NCBI GenBank assembly: GCA_910587905.1
Contig: CAJUOF010000117.1
Location: forward strand, 1-8,498
Direction of reading: 5' to 3'
Length of the DNA stretch: 8,498 nucleotides
Origin: an uncultured Lachnospiraceae bacterium
GTDB lineage: Bacteria; Bacillota_A; Clostridia; Lachnospirales; Lachnospiraceae
Part shown: positions 1 to 6,658 of the stretch, piece by piece
How positions within the stretch are numbered: position 1 is the first letter of the stretch
Layout of the letters: every line of letters starts with the position of its first letter
Position numbers and translations under genes: made by a program
Notes under the pieces: generated by a model
Databases searched by the model: none
The model's input: the letters and a program-made list of their open reading frames with translations, nothing else
Told to the model about the DNA's origin: nothing

Positions 1-19
1 CACGACGCTCTTCCGATCT
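1..19. other. Illumina adapter remnant (not genomic)
   Basis: The first 19 bases, ending in CTCTTCCGATCT, match the 3' end of the standard Illumina TruSeq read-1 adapter as I know it. Homology to RnfC begins exactly at the next base, at codon GTG 20-22. This is untrimmed library adapter at a contig end, so the in-frame residues it would add to RnfC are artificial. Confidence 0.95.
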
Positions 20-703
20 GTGGAGGTGAAGGAGCTTCCCATGCGGTATCCGCAGGGGGCTGAGAAGACGCTCATCGAGACCTGCACCGGCAGGGAGGTG
101 CCCCAGCTTACGGAGGCCGGAAAGCCCGGGCTTCCCGCGGACTGCGGATGTGTGATTATGAATGTGACCAGCGTTTCCACCCTGGGGAAATATATGAAGA
201 CGGGCTTACCCCTTGTGTCCAAGCGTCTTACGGTGGAGGGCGACGCCATTGCGAAGCCACAGAATATCGAGGTGCCGATCGGTGCCCTTTACCGGGACGT
301 GGTGGAGGCTTGCGGCGGCATCAAGGAGGGCGTGACTCTCGGCAAGGTGATTTTTGGCGGCCCCATGATGGGCGGCGCCTCGCCGGGCATGGATTTTCCC
401 GTGCTCAAGCAGAACAACGGCCTGATCCTCTTCTCCAAAGAGAAGGCGTCCATTCCGGAACCGGGGCCCTGCATCCGCTGCGGCCGTTGTATTACGGCAT
501 GCCCTATGGGATTGGAGCCGGTGCATATTGCGGAAGCCTTTGAACAGAAGGATTATGACCGGCTGGAGAAGTGCAACGTGGATCTCTGCGTTGCCTGCGG
601 AAGCTGTACCTATGCCTGTCCGGCTAAGCGTCTGATTTCTCAGAACACGACGCTCGCGAAGGCTTGGTATCTGAAAACGAAACGAGAGAAGGGGGGAAAT
701 TAA
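20..703 (+). CDS. rnfC: Rnf complex subunit RnfC, C-terminal half (5' truncated)
   Basis: This is the peripheral, cytoplasm-facing subunit of the ferredoxin:NAD+ oxidoreductase; it carries the NAD(H)/FMN site and two [4Fe-4S] clusters that pass electrons within the complex. The visible 227 residues start in the middle of the protein with the family signature YPQGAEKTLI at residues 10-19 (counting from base 20) and GLPADCGCVIMNV at 37-49. They contain two ferredoxin-type motifs: C151-C154-C157-C161-P and C190-C193-C196-C200-P. Full-length homologues are about 430-450 residues, so roughly the N-terminal half, including most of the Rossmann-type nucleotide-binding region, is missing. GTG at 20 is not a real start; the gene is cut by the adapter at 1-19. 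It ends in TAA two bases before rnfD ATG, as the first visible gene of the rnf operon. Confidence 0.95.
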   Translation: MEVKELPMRYPQGAEKTLIETCTGREVPQLTEAGKPGLPADCGCVIMNVTSVSTLGKYMKTGLPLVSKRLTVEGDAIAKPQNIEVPIGALYRDVVEACGGIKEGVTLGKVIFGGPMMGGASPGMDFPVLKQNNGLILFSKEKASIPEPGPCIRCGRCITACPMGLEPVHIAEAFEQKDYDRLEKCNVDLCVACGSCTYACPAKRLISQNTTLAKAWYLKTKREKGGN

Positions 704-705
704 TC

Positions 706-1689
706 ATGGACGAACGTTTGATCGTAACTGCTTCTCCTCATATTCGAGATAAGGCAAGTACGCAGGGGTTGATGGGCGACGTGCTCATTTCTTTGGTTCC
801 CTGTATTGTGGCGGCGACGCTGATCTTCGGTTTCCGGGCATTCATGGTGATCCTGGTGACCACGGTGGCCTGCATGGGGTTTGAGTATCTGTACTGTAAG
901 CTGTTACATAAAAAGATTCCTGTTTCCGATCTTTCCGCCTGTGTGACCGGCGTGATCCTGGGGATGAACATGCCCTCGAATATGCCTTTCTGGATTTGCA
1001 TCGTGGGTGCATTCGTGGCGATCATCATCACCAAGCAACTGTTTGGCGGATTGGGATATAATTTTGCGAACCCTGCGTTGGTGGGGCGCATCGTGCTGTT
1101 TTTGGGCTTCACCGGATCCATGACCAACTATGTTCAGCCTAAGGGTGTGGCCGATGCGATTTCTTCTGCCACGGTCCTTGCGACAACGGTGGATAAGAGT
1201 ACGGTGAGTTTGATTGACATGGTGATTGGTATTCGGGGCGGTGTGCTGGGCGAGACCTGTGCCATCGCCATCCTGCTTGGCCTTGCCTATCTTCTGGTCC
1301 GGCGGGTGATCAACATTTCGATTCCGGCCAGCATCATCCTGACGGTCTTCATCCTGGCGTTCATTGCGGACGGAAGCGTCCACAACGCCCTGGTTGAGGT
1401 CATGAGCGGCGGTCTGCTATTCGGCGCAGTCTTTATGGCGACGGACTATGTGACCAGCCCCTTCAATGCCAAGGGGCGTGTCATGTACGGGATTTTCATC
1501 GGTATCATCGTCTTTGCGATCCGCCGCTTCGGCAGCATGAACGGCGGCGTGAGTTATGCGATTCTTTTGGGTAATCTTTTGACTCCCTGGTTTAATGAGT
1601 GGAGCCACCAGATCCCTCTTGGCTTTGTGAAAAAGAAAAAAGTAAAGAAGACTGCTCCCGAAGCAGAGGGAAAGGGGGGCAAGGCGTGA
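706..1689 (+). CDS. rnfD: Rnf complex membrane subunit RnfD (covalent FMN)
   Basis: This is an integral membrane subunit of the Rnf ion pump, related to NqrB, which carries covalently bound FMN. The 327-residue product has many hydrophobic helices (for example about 24-60, 75-110, 120-137, 184-222 and 235-275). It shows the flavinylation motif DAISSATVLA, with Thr156 as the expected FMN acceptor, and the family motif NFANPALVGR at 119-128. The ATG at 706 is chosen because AAGGGGGGAAA lies at 689-699 and because the family N-terminus SPHIRDK follows at 10-16; an upstream in-frame TTG at 664 would lie inside rnfC. The C-terminus is Lys-rich (KKKKVKK, 309-315), which fits a cytoplasmic tail. The TGA stop overlaps the rnfG ATG by one base (TGATG), suggesting translational coupling. 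The apbE gene nearby encodes the enzyme expected to attach the FMN. Confidence 0.96.
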   Translation: MDERLIVTASPHIRDKASTQGLMGDVLISLVPCIVAATLIFGFRAFMVILVTTVACMGFEYLYCKLLHKKIPVSDLSACVTGVILGMNMPSNMPFWICIVGAFVAIIITKQLFGGLGYNFANPALVGRIVLFLGFTGSMTNYVQPKGVADAISSATVLATTVDKSTVSLIDMVIGIRGGVLGETCAIAILLGLAYLLVRRVINISIPASIILTVFILAFIADGSVHNALVEVMSGGLLFGAVFMATDYVTSPFNAKGRVMYGIFIGIIVFAIRRFGSMNGGVSYAILLGNLLTPWFNEWSHQIPLGFVKKKKVKKTAPEAEGKGGKA

Positions 1690-2264
1690 TGACAAATGCA
1701 AAGGAAAACGCAAAGGAGAGCGTTTATAAGAGTATCATCTCTCCGATTCTGGTGCTTTTGGTGATCTGTGTGGCCTGCGGGGCCCTGCTTGCATGGCTCA
1801 ACGAACAGACGGCTCCCCTGATCAAGGAAAATGAGCTTCTGGCGACGCAGCAGGCGTTTCTTGATGTGCTTCCTGAGGGGACAGACGCCAACGGCTTAAG
1901 TAATCTGGAGACCACCACGGAGGGGGTGGAGAGCGCTGTGCGGACGGCGGACGGAAAGGCGGCCGTGAAAGCCCTTGCCTCCGGCTATTCCGGCAAGGAC
2001 GTGACCGTGTACGTGGCCTTTGACGCGGACGGCGTTATCACCGGTATCCAGGTGGACGCCTCCACCCAGACCGCCGGTATCGGAAGCAAGGTGGGCGTCC
2101 CGGAATTCTACGAAGGCTTCCTCGGCGGGGCTGCCTCCGGCGGGGTGGCGGCTGAGGATTTGGTGGATTCCATAAGCGGCGCCAGCTATTCCAGCGGCGC
2201 GGTATTTGAGGCGGTGAACAGCGCCATGATCTGCTTCAATCAGGACATAAAGGGGGTGGAGTGA
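1689..2264 (+). CDS. rnfG: Rnf complex subunit RnfG, FMN-binding domain; acceptor Thr replaced by Ser
   Basis: RnfG is a single-span subunit whose extracytoplasmic FMN-binding domain normally bears FMN esterified to a threonine by ApbE. The 191-residue product has one N-terminal membrane segment (about 14-36), then an Ala/Gly-rich periplasmic-type domain with ITGIQVDASTQTAGIGSKV at 117-135 in place of the usual HxETPGLG region. The flavinylation motif reads D160-S-I-S-G-A-S166-Y-S-S, so the position usually held by Thr is Ser166 (codon AGC, 2184-2186). RnfD keeps its Thr. ApbE family enzymes have been described as tolerating Ser acceptors, so flavinylation may still occur; that is inference. 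ATG 1689 is preferred because AAAGGGGGG sits at 1671-1679; GTG 1686 is possible. It overlaps the rnfD stop by one base, and only one base separates its stop from rnfE. Confidence 0.95.
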   Translation: MTNAKENAKESVYKSIISPILVLLVICVACGALLAWLNEQTAPLIKENELLATQQAFLDVLPEGTDANGLSNLETTTEGVESAVRTADGKAAVKALASGYSGKDVTVYVAFDADGVITGIQVDASTQTAGIGSKVGVPEFYEGFLGGAASGGVAAEDLVDSISGASYSSGAVFEAVNSAMICFNQDIKGVE

Positions 2265-2265
2265 C

Positions 2266-2970
2266 ATGAATGAAAAACAGAGTAAATGGAAGGTATTTAC
2301 CAACGGGATCATCAAGGAGAACCCGGTGCTCCGTCTGGTGTTGGGCTGCTGTTCTGCGCTGGCCGTCACGACCACGGTGTCCGGTGCCCTAGGTATGGGT
2401 CTCTCCATGACCTTCGTGCTCCTGGGGTCCAACATCGTGATCTCTGCCCTGCGGAAGGTGATTCCGAGCAAAGTGCACCTTCCCTGCTATATTGTGATCA
2501 TTGCCACCTTCGTGACCGTGGTGGAGATGGTGCTTCACGCCTATATGCCGGAGCTTTTCAAGACCCTGGGCGTATTTTTAAGCCTGATCGTGGTAAACTG
2601 TATCATTCTCGGCCGGGCAGAGATGTTTGCCTGCAAGAATACGGTGATCGACTCGGCCCTTGACGGGCTGGGCATGGGTGTGGGTTATATCCTGGTCATG
2701 TTCCTGATGAGCAGCATCCGCGAGATCATCGCTTCCGGCACCTGGTTAGGCATCAAGCTGATCCCCGATTCCGTGGAGAAGATGACGGTGATGGGCTCCG
2801 CCCCCGGCGGTTTCTTCGTGTTCGGCTGCCTGATGGCCCTCTGTATCTGGATCGAAAATAAGCTAAATAAGCCCATTGAGAGAAAAATGTGCGGCGACTG
2901 CCCCGGCTGCGGCCACGCGGATGCCGCCTGCAGCCAGGGAAAAGACGGGAAAGGAGGGACTGAGGCATGA
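2266..2970 (+). CDS. rnfE: Rnf complex membrane subunit RnfE with Cys-rich C-terminal tail
   Basis: RnfE is a six-helix membrane protein, homologous to RnfA and NqrD/NqrE. The RnfA/RnfE pair forms the ion-channel core and holds an intramembrane [2Fe-2S] cluster between the two half-membrane repeats. The 234-residue product carries the two conserved cysteine contexts, LGCCSALAVTT (C28/C29) and VVNCIILGR (C112), that provide cluster ligands in the family. After the last helix (about 182-197) and KPIERK there is an extra soluble tail of about 27 residues with four cysteines, C209-x2-C212-x2-C215-x6-C222, then a Lys/Gly-rich end. This tail is not part of the conserved membrane core. ATG 2266 follows AGGGGGTGGAG (2251-2261) and matches the family start (W-K-V-F-x-N-G-I-I-K-E-N-P). 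The end overlaps rnfA by 4 bases (ATGA). Confidence 0.95.
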   Translation: MNEKQSKWKVFTNGIIKENPVLRLVLGCCSALAVTTTVSGALGMGLSMTFVLLGSNIVISALRKVIPSKVHLPCYIVIIATFVTVVEMVLHAYMPELFKTLGVFLSLIVVNCIILGRAEMFACKNTVIDSALDGLGMGVGYILVMFLMSSIREIIASGTWLGIKLIPDSVEKMTVMGSAPGGFFVFGCLMALCIWIENKLNKPIERKMCGDCPGCGHADAACSQGKDGKGGTEA

Positions 2971-3608
2971 GTTCTGGTGTAGCGACATTTGCGACGATTT
3001 TTTTCAGCATGATTTTGGTGAACAACTACGTGCTGGTGCAGTTCCTCGGAATCTGTCCCTTTCTGGGCGTTTCCAAGAAACTGGATTCCAGCGTGGGCAT
3101 GGGTCTCGCAGTCATCGCGGTCATGTTCATTGCCACGGCGGTTACTTTTCCGTTACAGATGTTCCTTTTGGATAAGGAAGGGCTCGCCTACATGCAGACC
3201 ATTATCTTCATCCTGGTCATTGCAGTGCTGGTACAGCTCATTGAGATTACTTTGAAGCGTTATATCCCCGCTCTCTATAAGAGCCTGGGTGTTTATCTTC
3301 CTCTGATCACCACCAACTGCTGTGTGCTGGGTGTTACGATCCTGGCGGTTCAGAATTATTCTGCGGATATGGCGGCTTATGGCTTCGGCTTTGCCTATGC
3401 GGAGGCGCTGATCTGTTCTGTGGGGGCGGGTGTCGGCTTCCTGGTGGCGATGCTTTTGTTCTGCGGCGTGCGCCAGCGGGTGGAGAATGCCGATCCGCCG
3501 GAATCCTTCAAAGGGCTTCCGATTACGTTGGTCTCTGCGGCGATCACGAGCCTTAGCTTCATGGGCTTTGGAGGCCTGGTGGAAAACATCATCAGTGCCC
3601 TTATGTAA
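2967..3608 (+). CDS. rnfA: Rnf complex membrane subunit RnfA
   Basis: RnfA is the second six-helix core subunit; with RnfE it coordinates the intramembrane [2Fe-2S] cluster and takes part in coupling electron flow to Na+ or H+ transport. The 213-residue product is almost entirely hydrophobic and shows the family signatures VNNYVLVQFLGICPFLGVSKK (18-38, C30) and PLITTNCCVLGV (112-123, C118/C119), the expected cluster cysteines. The length matches the family (about 190-215). The start is ATG 2967, overlapping the rnfE stop by four bases, with AAGGAGGG at 2951-2958 inside the end of rnfE, eight bases upstream. It ends TAA at 3606-3608, 15 bases before rnfB. Confidence 0.96.
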   Translation: MSSGVATFATIFFSMILVNNYVLVQFLGICPFLGVSKKLDSSVGMGLAVIAVMFIATAVTFPLQMFLLDKEGLAYMQTIIFILVIAVLVQLIEITLKRYIPALYKSLGVYLPLITTNCCVLGVTILAVQNYSADMAAYGFGFAYAEALICSVGAGVGFLVAMLLFCGVRQRVENADPPESFKGLPITLVSAAITSLSFMGFGGLVENIISALM

Positions 3609-3623
3609 GAGGGAGGAGGAAAA

Positions 3624-4454
3624 ATGAGTCCGATTTTATTAGCGATACTTGTGCTTGGAATTTTAGGACTGGCCGGCGGCGCAATTTTGGTTCTGGCTTC
3701 CAAATTCATGGCTGTCTATGAAGATCCCCGGATTGCCGAGGTTGCGGAATGTCTGGCGGGGGCCAACTGCGGCGGCTGCGGTTATGCAGGATGCTCTGAC
3801 TATGCGGAGGCTATTGTCAAGAACGGGGCTCCCACATCGAAGTGCGCGCCCGGTGGAAGCAAAGCTACGGAGGCCATCAACCGGATCATGGGTCAGTCGG
3901 GTTCCGGAGGCCCGGAACTGAAGGCGTATGTGGCCTGTAACGGCAGCGATGAAAACTGTGGGAAACGGTTTGAATACCAGGGCCTTAAGACCTGTGCGGC
4001 GGCTGCGGGAATTGCCGGCGGCCCTAGCGCCTGTAGTTTTGGATGTCTGGGTCTTGGCGATTGTACCCGTGCCTGTATGTTTGACGCCATCCACGTGACC
4101 CGCGGCGTGGCGAAGGTGGACCGGGATAAATGTACCGGATGTACGGCCTGCACGACGGTTTGCCCCAGAGGTGTGATTAAGATCAAGCCTGCGGCCAGCC
4201 AGCCGGCGGTGAAGTGTTCCAGCAAGGAGAAGGGGGCAGCCGTGAATAAGGCCTGCAAGGTGGGCTGCATTGGCTGTGGCCTCTGTGCGAAGAATTGTCC
4301 CAACGGCGCAATCACGGTGGAGAACAACCTTGCTTCTATTGATTACGAGAAGTGTAACGGGTGCGGAGCCTGTGCCGAGAAGTGTCCGAAGAAGGCGATT
4401 CTGTGGATTGAGGGAAAACCTCAGCCTGTGGATGTACCTGGCACAGGAGCATAG
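3624..4454 (+). CDS. rnfB: Rnf complex ferredoxin-like subunit RnfB
   Basis: RnfB is the presumed entry point for electrons from reduced ferredoxin. The 276-residue product has an N-terminal membrane anchor (about 4-25), then the Fes-type four-cysteine domain (C49, C52, C57, C74) in GANCGGCGYAGC. A central segment has C105, C112, C124, C137, C141, C147 and C151, followed by ferredoxin motifs C170-C173-C176-C180-P, C215-C218-C221-C225-P and C244-C247-C250-C254-P. Several [4Fe-4S] clusters are therefore expected, as is typical of clostridial RnfB. The ATG at 3624 follows a very strong GGGAGGAGGA (3611-3620). It is the last gene of the operon: a hairpin with a T tract begins about 30 bases after its TAG, and apbE converges on it. 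Confidence 0.96.
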   Translation: MSPILLAILVLGILGLAGGAILVLASKFMAVYEDPRIAEVAECLAGANCGGCGYAGCSDYAEAIVKNGAPTSKCAPGGSKATEAINRIMGQSGSGGPELKAYVACNGSDENCGKRFEYQGLKTCAAAAGIAGGPSACSFGCLGLGDCTRACMFDAIHVTRGVAKVDRDKCTGCTACTTVCPRGVIKIKPAASQPAVKCSSKEKGAAVNKACKVGCIGCGLCAKNCPNGAITVENNLASIDYEKCNGCGACAEKCPKKAILWIEGKPQPVDVPGTGA

Positions 4455-4484
4455 GGCGAGGGTGCGCTGCCTGAAAAATAAAAG

Positions 4485-4532
4485 AAAAAACCGGAGGGAA
4501 AGCAGGGAGGTTTGGCTTTTCCTTCGGTTTTT
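4485..4532. terminator. Bidirectional intrinsic terminator between rnfB and apbE
   Basis: The arms 4486-4503 and 4515-4532 form an almost perfect stem of about 18 bp (A-T pairs at the base, then CCGGAGGGAAAGC against GCTTTTCCTTCGG with two G-T pairs) around an 11-base loop. The left flank is A-rich (4474-4490) and the right arm ends in TTTTT, so on the + strand it ends the rnf operon and on the - strand, read through TTTTTTCTTTTATTTTT, it ends apbE. The two stop codons lie 30 bases to the left and 7 bases to the right. Confidence 0.9.
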
Positions 4533-4538
4533 CAAAGG

Positions 4539-5624
4539 TTATGGCTCGGAGACGGCGAAGCGGTCGAGGAGCCCTTCGGAGTAGTGGATCTCATAGTCGT
4601 CTGTGACAAAGACAGCGTAGATGTCGTCCAGAGTATCGATCAGAGCCATTCCGTCTGCAAGGCCCAGGGAAAAGCATGCGGTGGAGAGGGCGTCCCCGTC
4701 CACGGAATGTTCGCTCAGGATGGTGACGGAGAGCAGGTTGTTTTCACAGGGAAATCCGGTGGCCGGGTTTAAAATGTGGTGGTAAAGTCTTCCATTATCC
4801 TCGAAATAGCGTTCGTAGATGCCGGAGGTGACGATGGACCAGCCGGAGATGGGAACTACCAGCATGGGGGTTCCCTGGGTGTCAAAGGGTTTCTGAATGC
4901 CGATGTGAAACGGGCTTTCGTCCGGCTTTTTTCCGATGCAGAGGACGTTGCCGCCCAGGTCGATGATGGCGGAGGTCACTCCGTTTTCCACGAGAAATTC
5001 TTTCAGCCGGTCGGCGATGTAGCCTTTGGCGACCGCCCCCAGGTCGACCATCGTTTTATCGTCGGAGAAGGAAACTGCGTTTCCATTTAGAGACACTTTT
5101 TCATAGCCCACATGGGCGAGGGCTTCGGAAAGGGCTTTCTGGTCCGGAATGCAAGGTGGTTGGGCAGTAAAATCCCAGAGGGAGGAGCAGGAGCCGATGG
5201 TGATGTCGAAGGCTCCGCCGGAGAGGGCGCTGTACTTGAGGCCGGTTTCCATCAGGGACAAGGTCTCGTCGGAGAGGGTATTTTCTGTTCGGTGGTTCAG
5301 GGCGTAGATTTCGCTTCCCTCCAGAGTACGGCTTAGGAGTTTTTCATATCTGTCGCAGAGGGCGAAGCATTCCTCGATCAGGGATTCGTCCTCCGCGCCA
5401 TACAAGGTGATGGTCACGGTCGTGTTCAGAAGAAAGGAAGTTTTTGAGACTTGGTTTTCTGCGGACGGCCTGCCGGAATTACCGCTGTTCGGTCCAACGC
5501 TTCCGGAATCCTCAGGTGAGGCTTTCCTGCAGGCAAAAAGGAGGGCGGAAGCCAGGACGAGTAAGGCGGAAGCCAGGATAGGCAGGGCTTTTTTTGTATG
5601 GGGAGAAGGAAATGACTGCTTCAT
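4539..5624 (-). CDS. apbE: FAD:protein FMN transferase ApbE (lipoprotein)
   Basis: ApbE transfers FMN from FAD to a Thr or Ser in target flavoproteins outside the cytoplasmic membrane, here presumably RnfD and RnfG. The 361-residue product starts with a basic segment and a hydrophobic signal (about 13-30) ending in lipobox L-F-A-C32, followed by a Ser/Gly/Asn-rich linker (36-60); it should be a lipid-anchored surface protein. Family motifs are SGGAFDITIG (135-144), VDLGAVAKGYIAD (193-205), IDLGGNVLCIG (221-231), HHILNPATG (282-290) and the Mg-binding DALSTACFSLG (311-321, D311 and T315). Length fits the family with a signal peptide. ATG at 5622-5624 is preceded on its strand by GGAGGT (5632-5637), seven bases away. 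It converges on the rnf operon and is transcribed separately, with its own promoter and a shared terminator. Confidence 0.96.
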   Translation of the reverse strand: MKQSFPSPHTKKALPILASALLVLASALLFACRKASPEDSGSVGPNSGNSGRPSAENQVSKTSFLLNTTVTITLYGAEDESLIEECFALCDRYEKLLSRTLEGSEIYALNHRTENTLSDETLSLMETGLKYSALSGGAFDITIGSCSSLWDFTAQPPCIPDQKALSEALAHVGYEKVSLNGNAVSFSDDKTMVDLGAVAKGYIADRLKEFLVENGVTSAIIDLGGNVLCIGKKPDESPFHIGIQKPFDTQGTPMLVVPISGWSIVTSGIYERYFEDNGRLYHHILNPATGFPCENNLLSVTILSEHSVDGDALSTACFSLGLADGMALIDTLDDIYAVFVTDDYEIHYSEGLLDRFAVSEP

Positions 5625-5668
5625 GGAAGAGACCTCCGGTATGGTGTGAAATCAACTATCATAAACTC

Positions 5669-5696
5669 AGTATAGCATATTTGTCGGGCTTGGGAA
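5669..5696 (-). promoter_or_regulatory. Probable apbE promoter (extended -10)
   Basis: On the - strand, TATACT (5669-5674) is preceded by TGC (5675-5677), an extended -10 element. A weak -35, TTCCCA (5691-5696), lies 16 bases further upstream. Initiation about seven bases downstream would give a leader of under 45 bases to the apbE ATG. No comparably good + strand promoter for the next operon is visible in this gap. Confidence 0.55.
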
Positions 5697-5715
5697 AGTG
5701 AGAGGGAAGAGAGGA

Positions 5716-6162
5716 ATGAAGAAACGTCTGGATATCTGGCTGATTGCGGGGGTACTCGCGGCGGCCTTCGGCGTCTGGATGTTCCTATGGCTTACCAGGG
5801 AGGAGGGGGCTTTCGTGGTGGTCGAGATTGACGGGACAGAGACGGCAAGGTATTCTCTGGGGGAGTCTCTCAAAGAAGAGGTTATTTCGCCGTGGGGGAA
5901 AAATCTTCTTGTCATTGAAAACGGAACCGCAAAAGTGACGGAGGCGGACTGTCCGGACCGGCTCTGCGTAAACCAGAAGGCCATCCGGTATCAGGGGGAA
6001 AGTATTATCTGCCTGCCCCACAAGGTCGTCGTCCATATTGAGGGCGGGGAGGAAGGCGGAGTGGATGCGGTGGCGCAGTCCTGTGGTTTTTCAGGCCTTT
6101 GCTTTGTACTGGAAAATGGGGGAGGAGATTGTTATGGATGTCAGGCTGATTTTGGCCTATGA
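5716..6162 (+). CDS. NusG domain II-containing membrane-anchored protein with Cys-bearing C-terminal extension
   Basis: This is a small protein of the NusG_II family (not the transcription factor NusG), anchored by one N-terminal segment (about 8-26) with the domain outside the membrane. Its biochemical role is not established. The domain is recognisable from VVVEIDG (34-40), the ADCPDRLCVNQKAI stretch (78-90, C79 and C84) and GESIICLPHKVVVHIEGG (94-111, C99). Homologues usually stop right after the D-A-V-A segment (here 117-120). This one runs on to 148 residues, with C123, C129, C139 and C142 (DCYGC) in the extra tail, and overlaps the next gene by 29 bases. ATG 5716 is preferred over GTG 5698 because AGAGGGA (5701-5707) is correctly spaced and MKKRLDIW is a typical start. 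It resembles the NusG-II member of Gram-positive extracellular electron transfer loci; placement beside apbE and rnf suggests a redox or flavin role (inference). Confidence 0.85.
   Translation: MKKRLDIWLIAGVLAAAFGVWMFLWLTREEGAFVVVEIDGTETARYSLGESLKEEVISPWGKNLLVIENGTAKVTEADCPDRLCVNQKAIRYQGESIICLPHKVVVHIEGGEEGGVDAVAQSCGFSGLCFVLENGGGDCYGCQADFGL
6118..6127 (+). promoter_or_regulatory. Ribosome binding site that fixes the GNAT start
   Basis: GGGGGAGGAG lies six bases before ATG 6134 and decides that start over the in-frame ATG at 6116, which has no good upstream site. It lies inside the 3' extension of the NusG-II gene, so the two genes are probably translationally coupled. Confidence 0.75.
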
Positions 6163-6658
6163 TCGCCCACAGGAGGTGGGAATGCTGTTTTCGGAATATA
6201 CGGAGATGTTGATTGCAGGGGATGAGACCTTCCGGAAATATTTGGAGATCCAGCATTATGAGGAAGAATTAAAGCATTTAGAAGCAAAGTACGGGATGCC
6301 GGGGGGAAGGCTGTACCTGGCATATTGGGGGGCGGACGGCGAATTGGCCGGCTGCGTCGGACTGAGAAGGCTTGATGATAGAAATTGTGAGATGAAGCGG
6401 CTTTATGTCCGGCCCCAATTTCGTGGAAGGGGAATTGGTGAAAGGCTGGTCCGACGGATCATTGGGGATGCGGAGGAGATTGGGTATGCCCATATGCTTT
6501 TGGATACTCTGCCCTTTCTGGAAGGTGCGCTCCGCATGTATGAACGGTTGGGATTTTATGAGATTCCCTGTTATAATGACAGCCCCATGGAAGCTTCTAT
6601 TTATCTGAGGCTGGATTTGCCTGCGAGTACCTGGAAGGAAGGCGGAGTGGGGCTATGA
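6134..6658 (+). CDS. GNAT family N-acetyltransferase
   Basis: This is a 174-residue acetyltransferase of the Gcn5-related fold, which moves an acetyl group from acetyl-CoA to an unknown amine. The core is clear: LYLAYWGADGELAGCVGLRRL (60-80, beta 2-4), MKRLYVRPQFRGRGIGERLV (87-106) with the acetyl-CoA P-loop R97-G-R-G-I-G102, and ALRMYERLGFYEI (132-144), the family's C-terminal motif B. Its first 55 residues are helical and charged. The start is set by GGGGGAGGAG at 6118-6127. It overlaps both neighbours: the NusG-II stop by 29 bases and the Gx gene by ATGA. Codon choice (more TTA, GAA, AGG, GGG and GGA) looks a little different from the rnf genes, which could mean later insertion into a NusG-II/Gx operon. 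Substrate is not predictable from sequence. Confidence 0.88.
   Translation: MDVRLILAYDRPQEVGMLFSEYTEMLIAGDETFRKYLEIQHYEEELKHLEAKYGMPGGRLYLAYWGADGELAGCVGLRRLDDRNCEMKRLYVRPQFRGRGIGERLVRRIIGDAEEIGYAHMLLDTLPFLEGALRMYERLGFYEIPCYNDSPMEASIYLRLDLPASTWKEGGVGL

Noticed and set aside
904..1383. His/Arg/Asp-rich - strand open frame opposite rnfD
   Set aside because: Antisense shadow of hydrophobic RnfD codons; no start context and no recognisable domain.
3663..4535. Long - strand open frame of 290 codons opposite rnfB
   Set aside because: rnfB on the + strand has all expected Fe-S cysteine motifs and a strong ribosome binding site; the antisense frame is a composition effect and runs through the terminator.
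5640..5715. A + strand promoter for the NusG-II operon
   Set aside because: The gap is AT-rich and must hold one, but no -35/-10 pair with acceptable spacing stands out, so I do not call a position.
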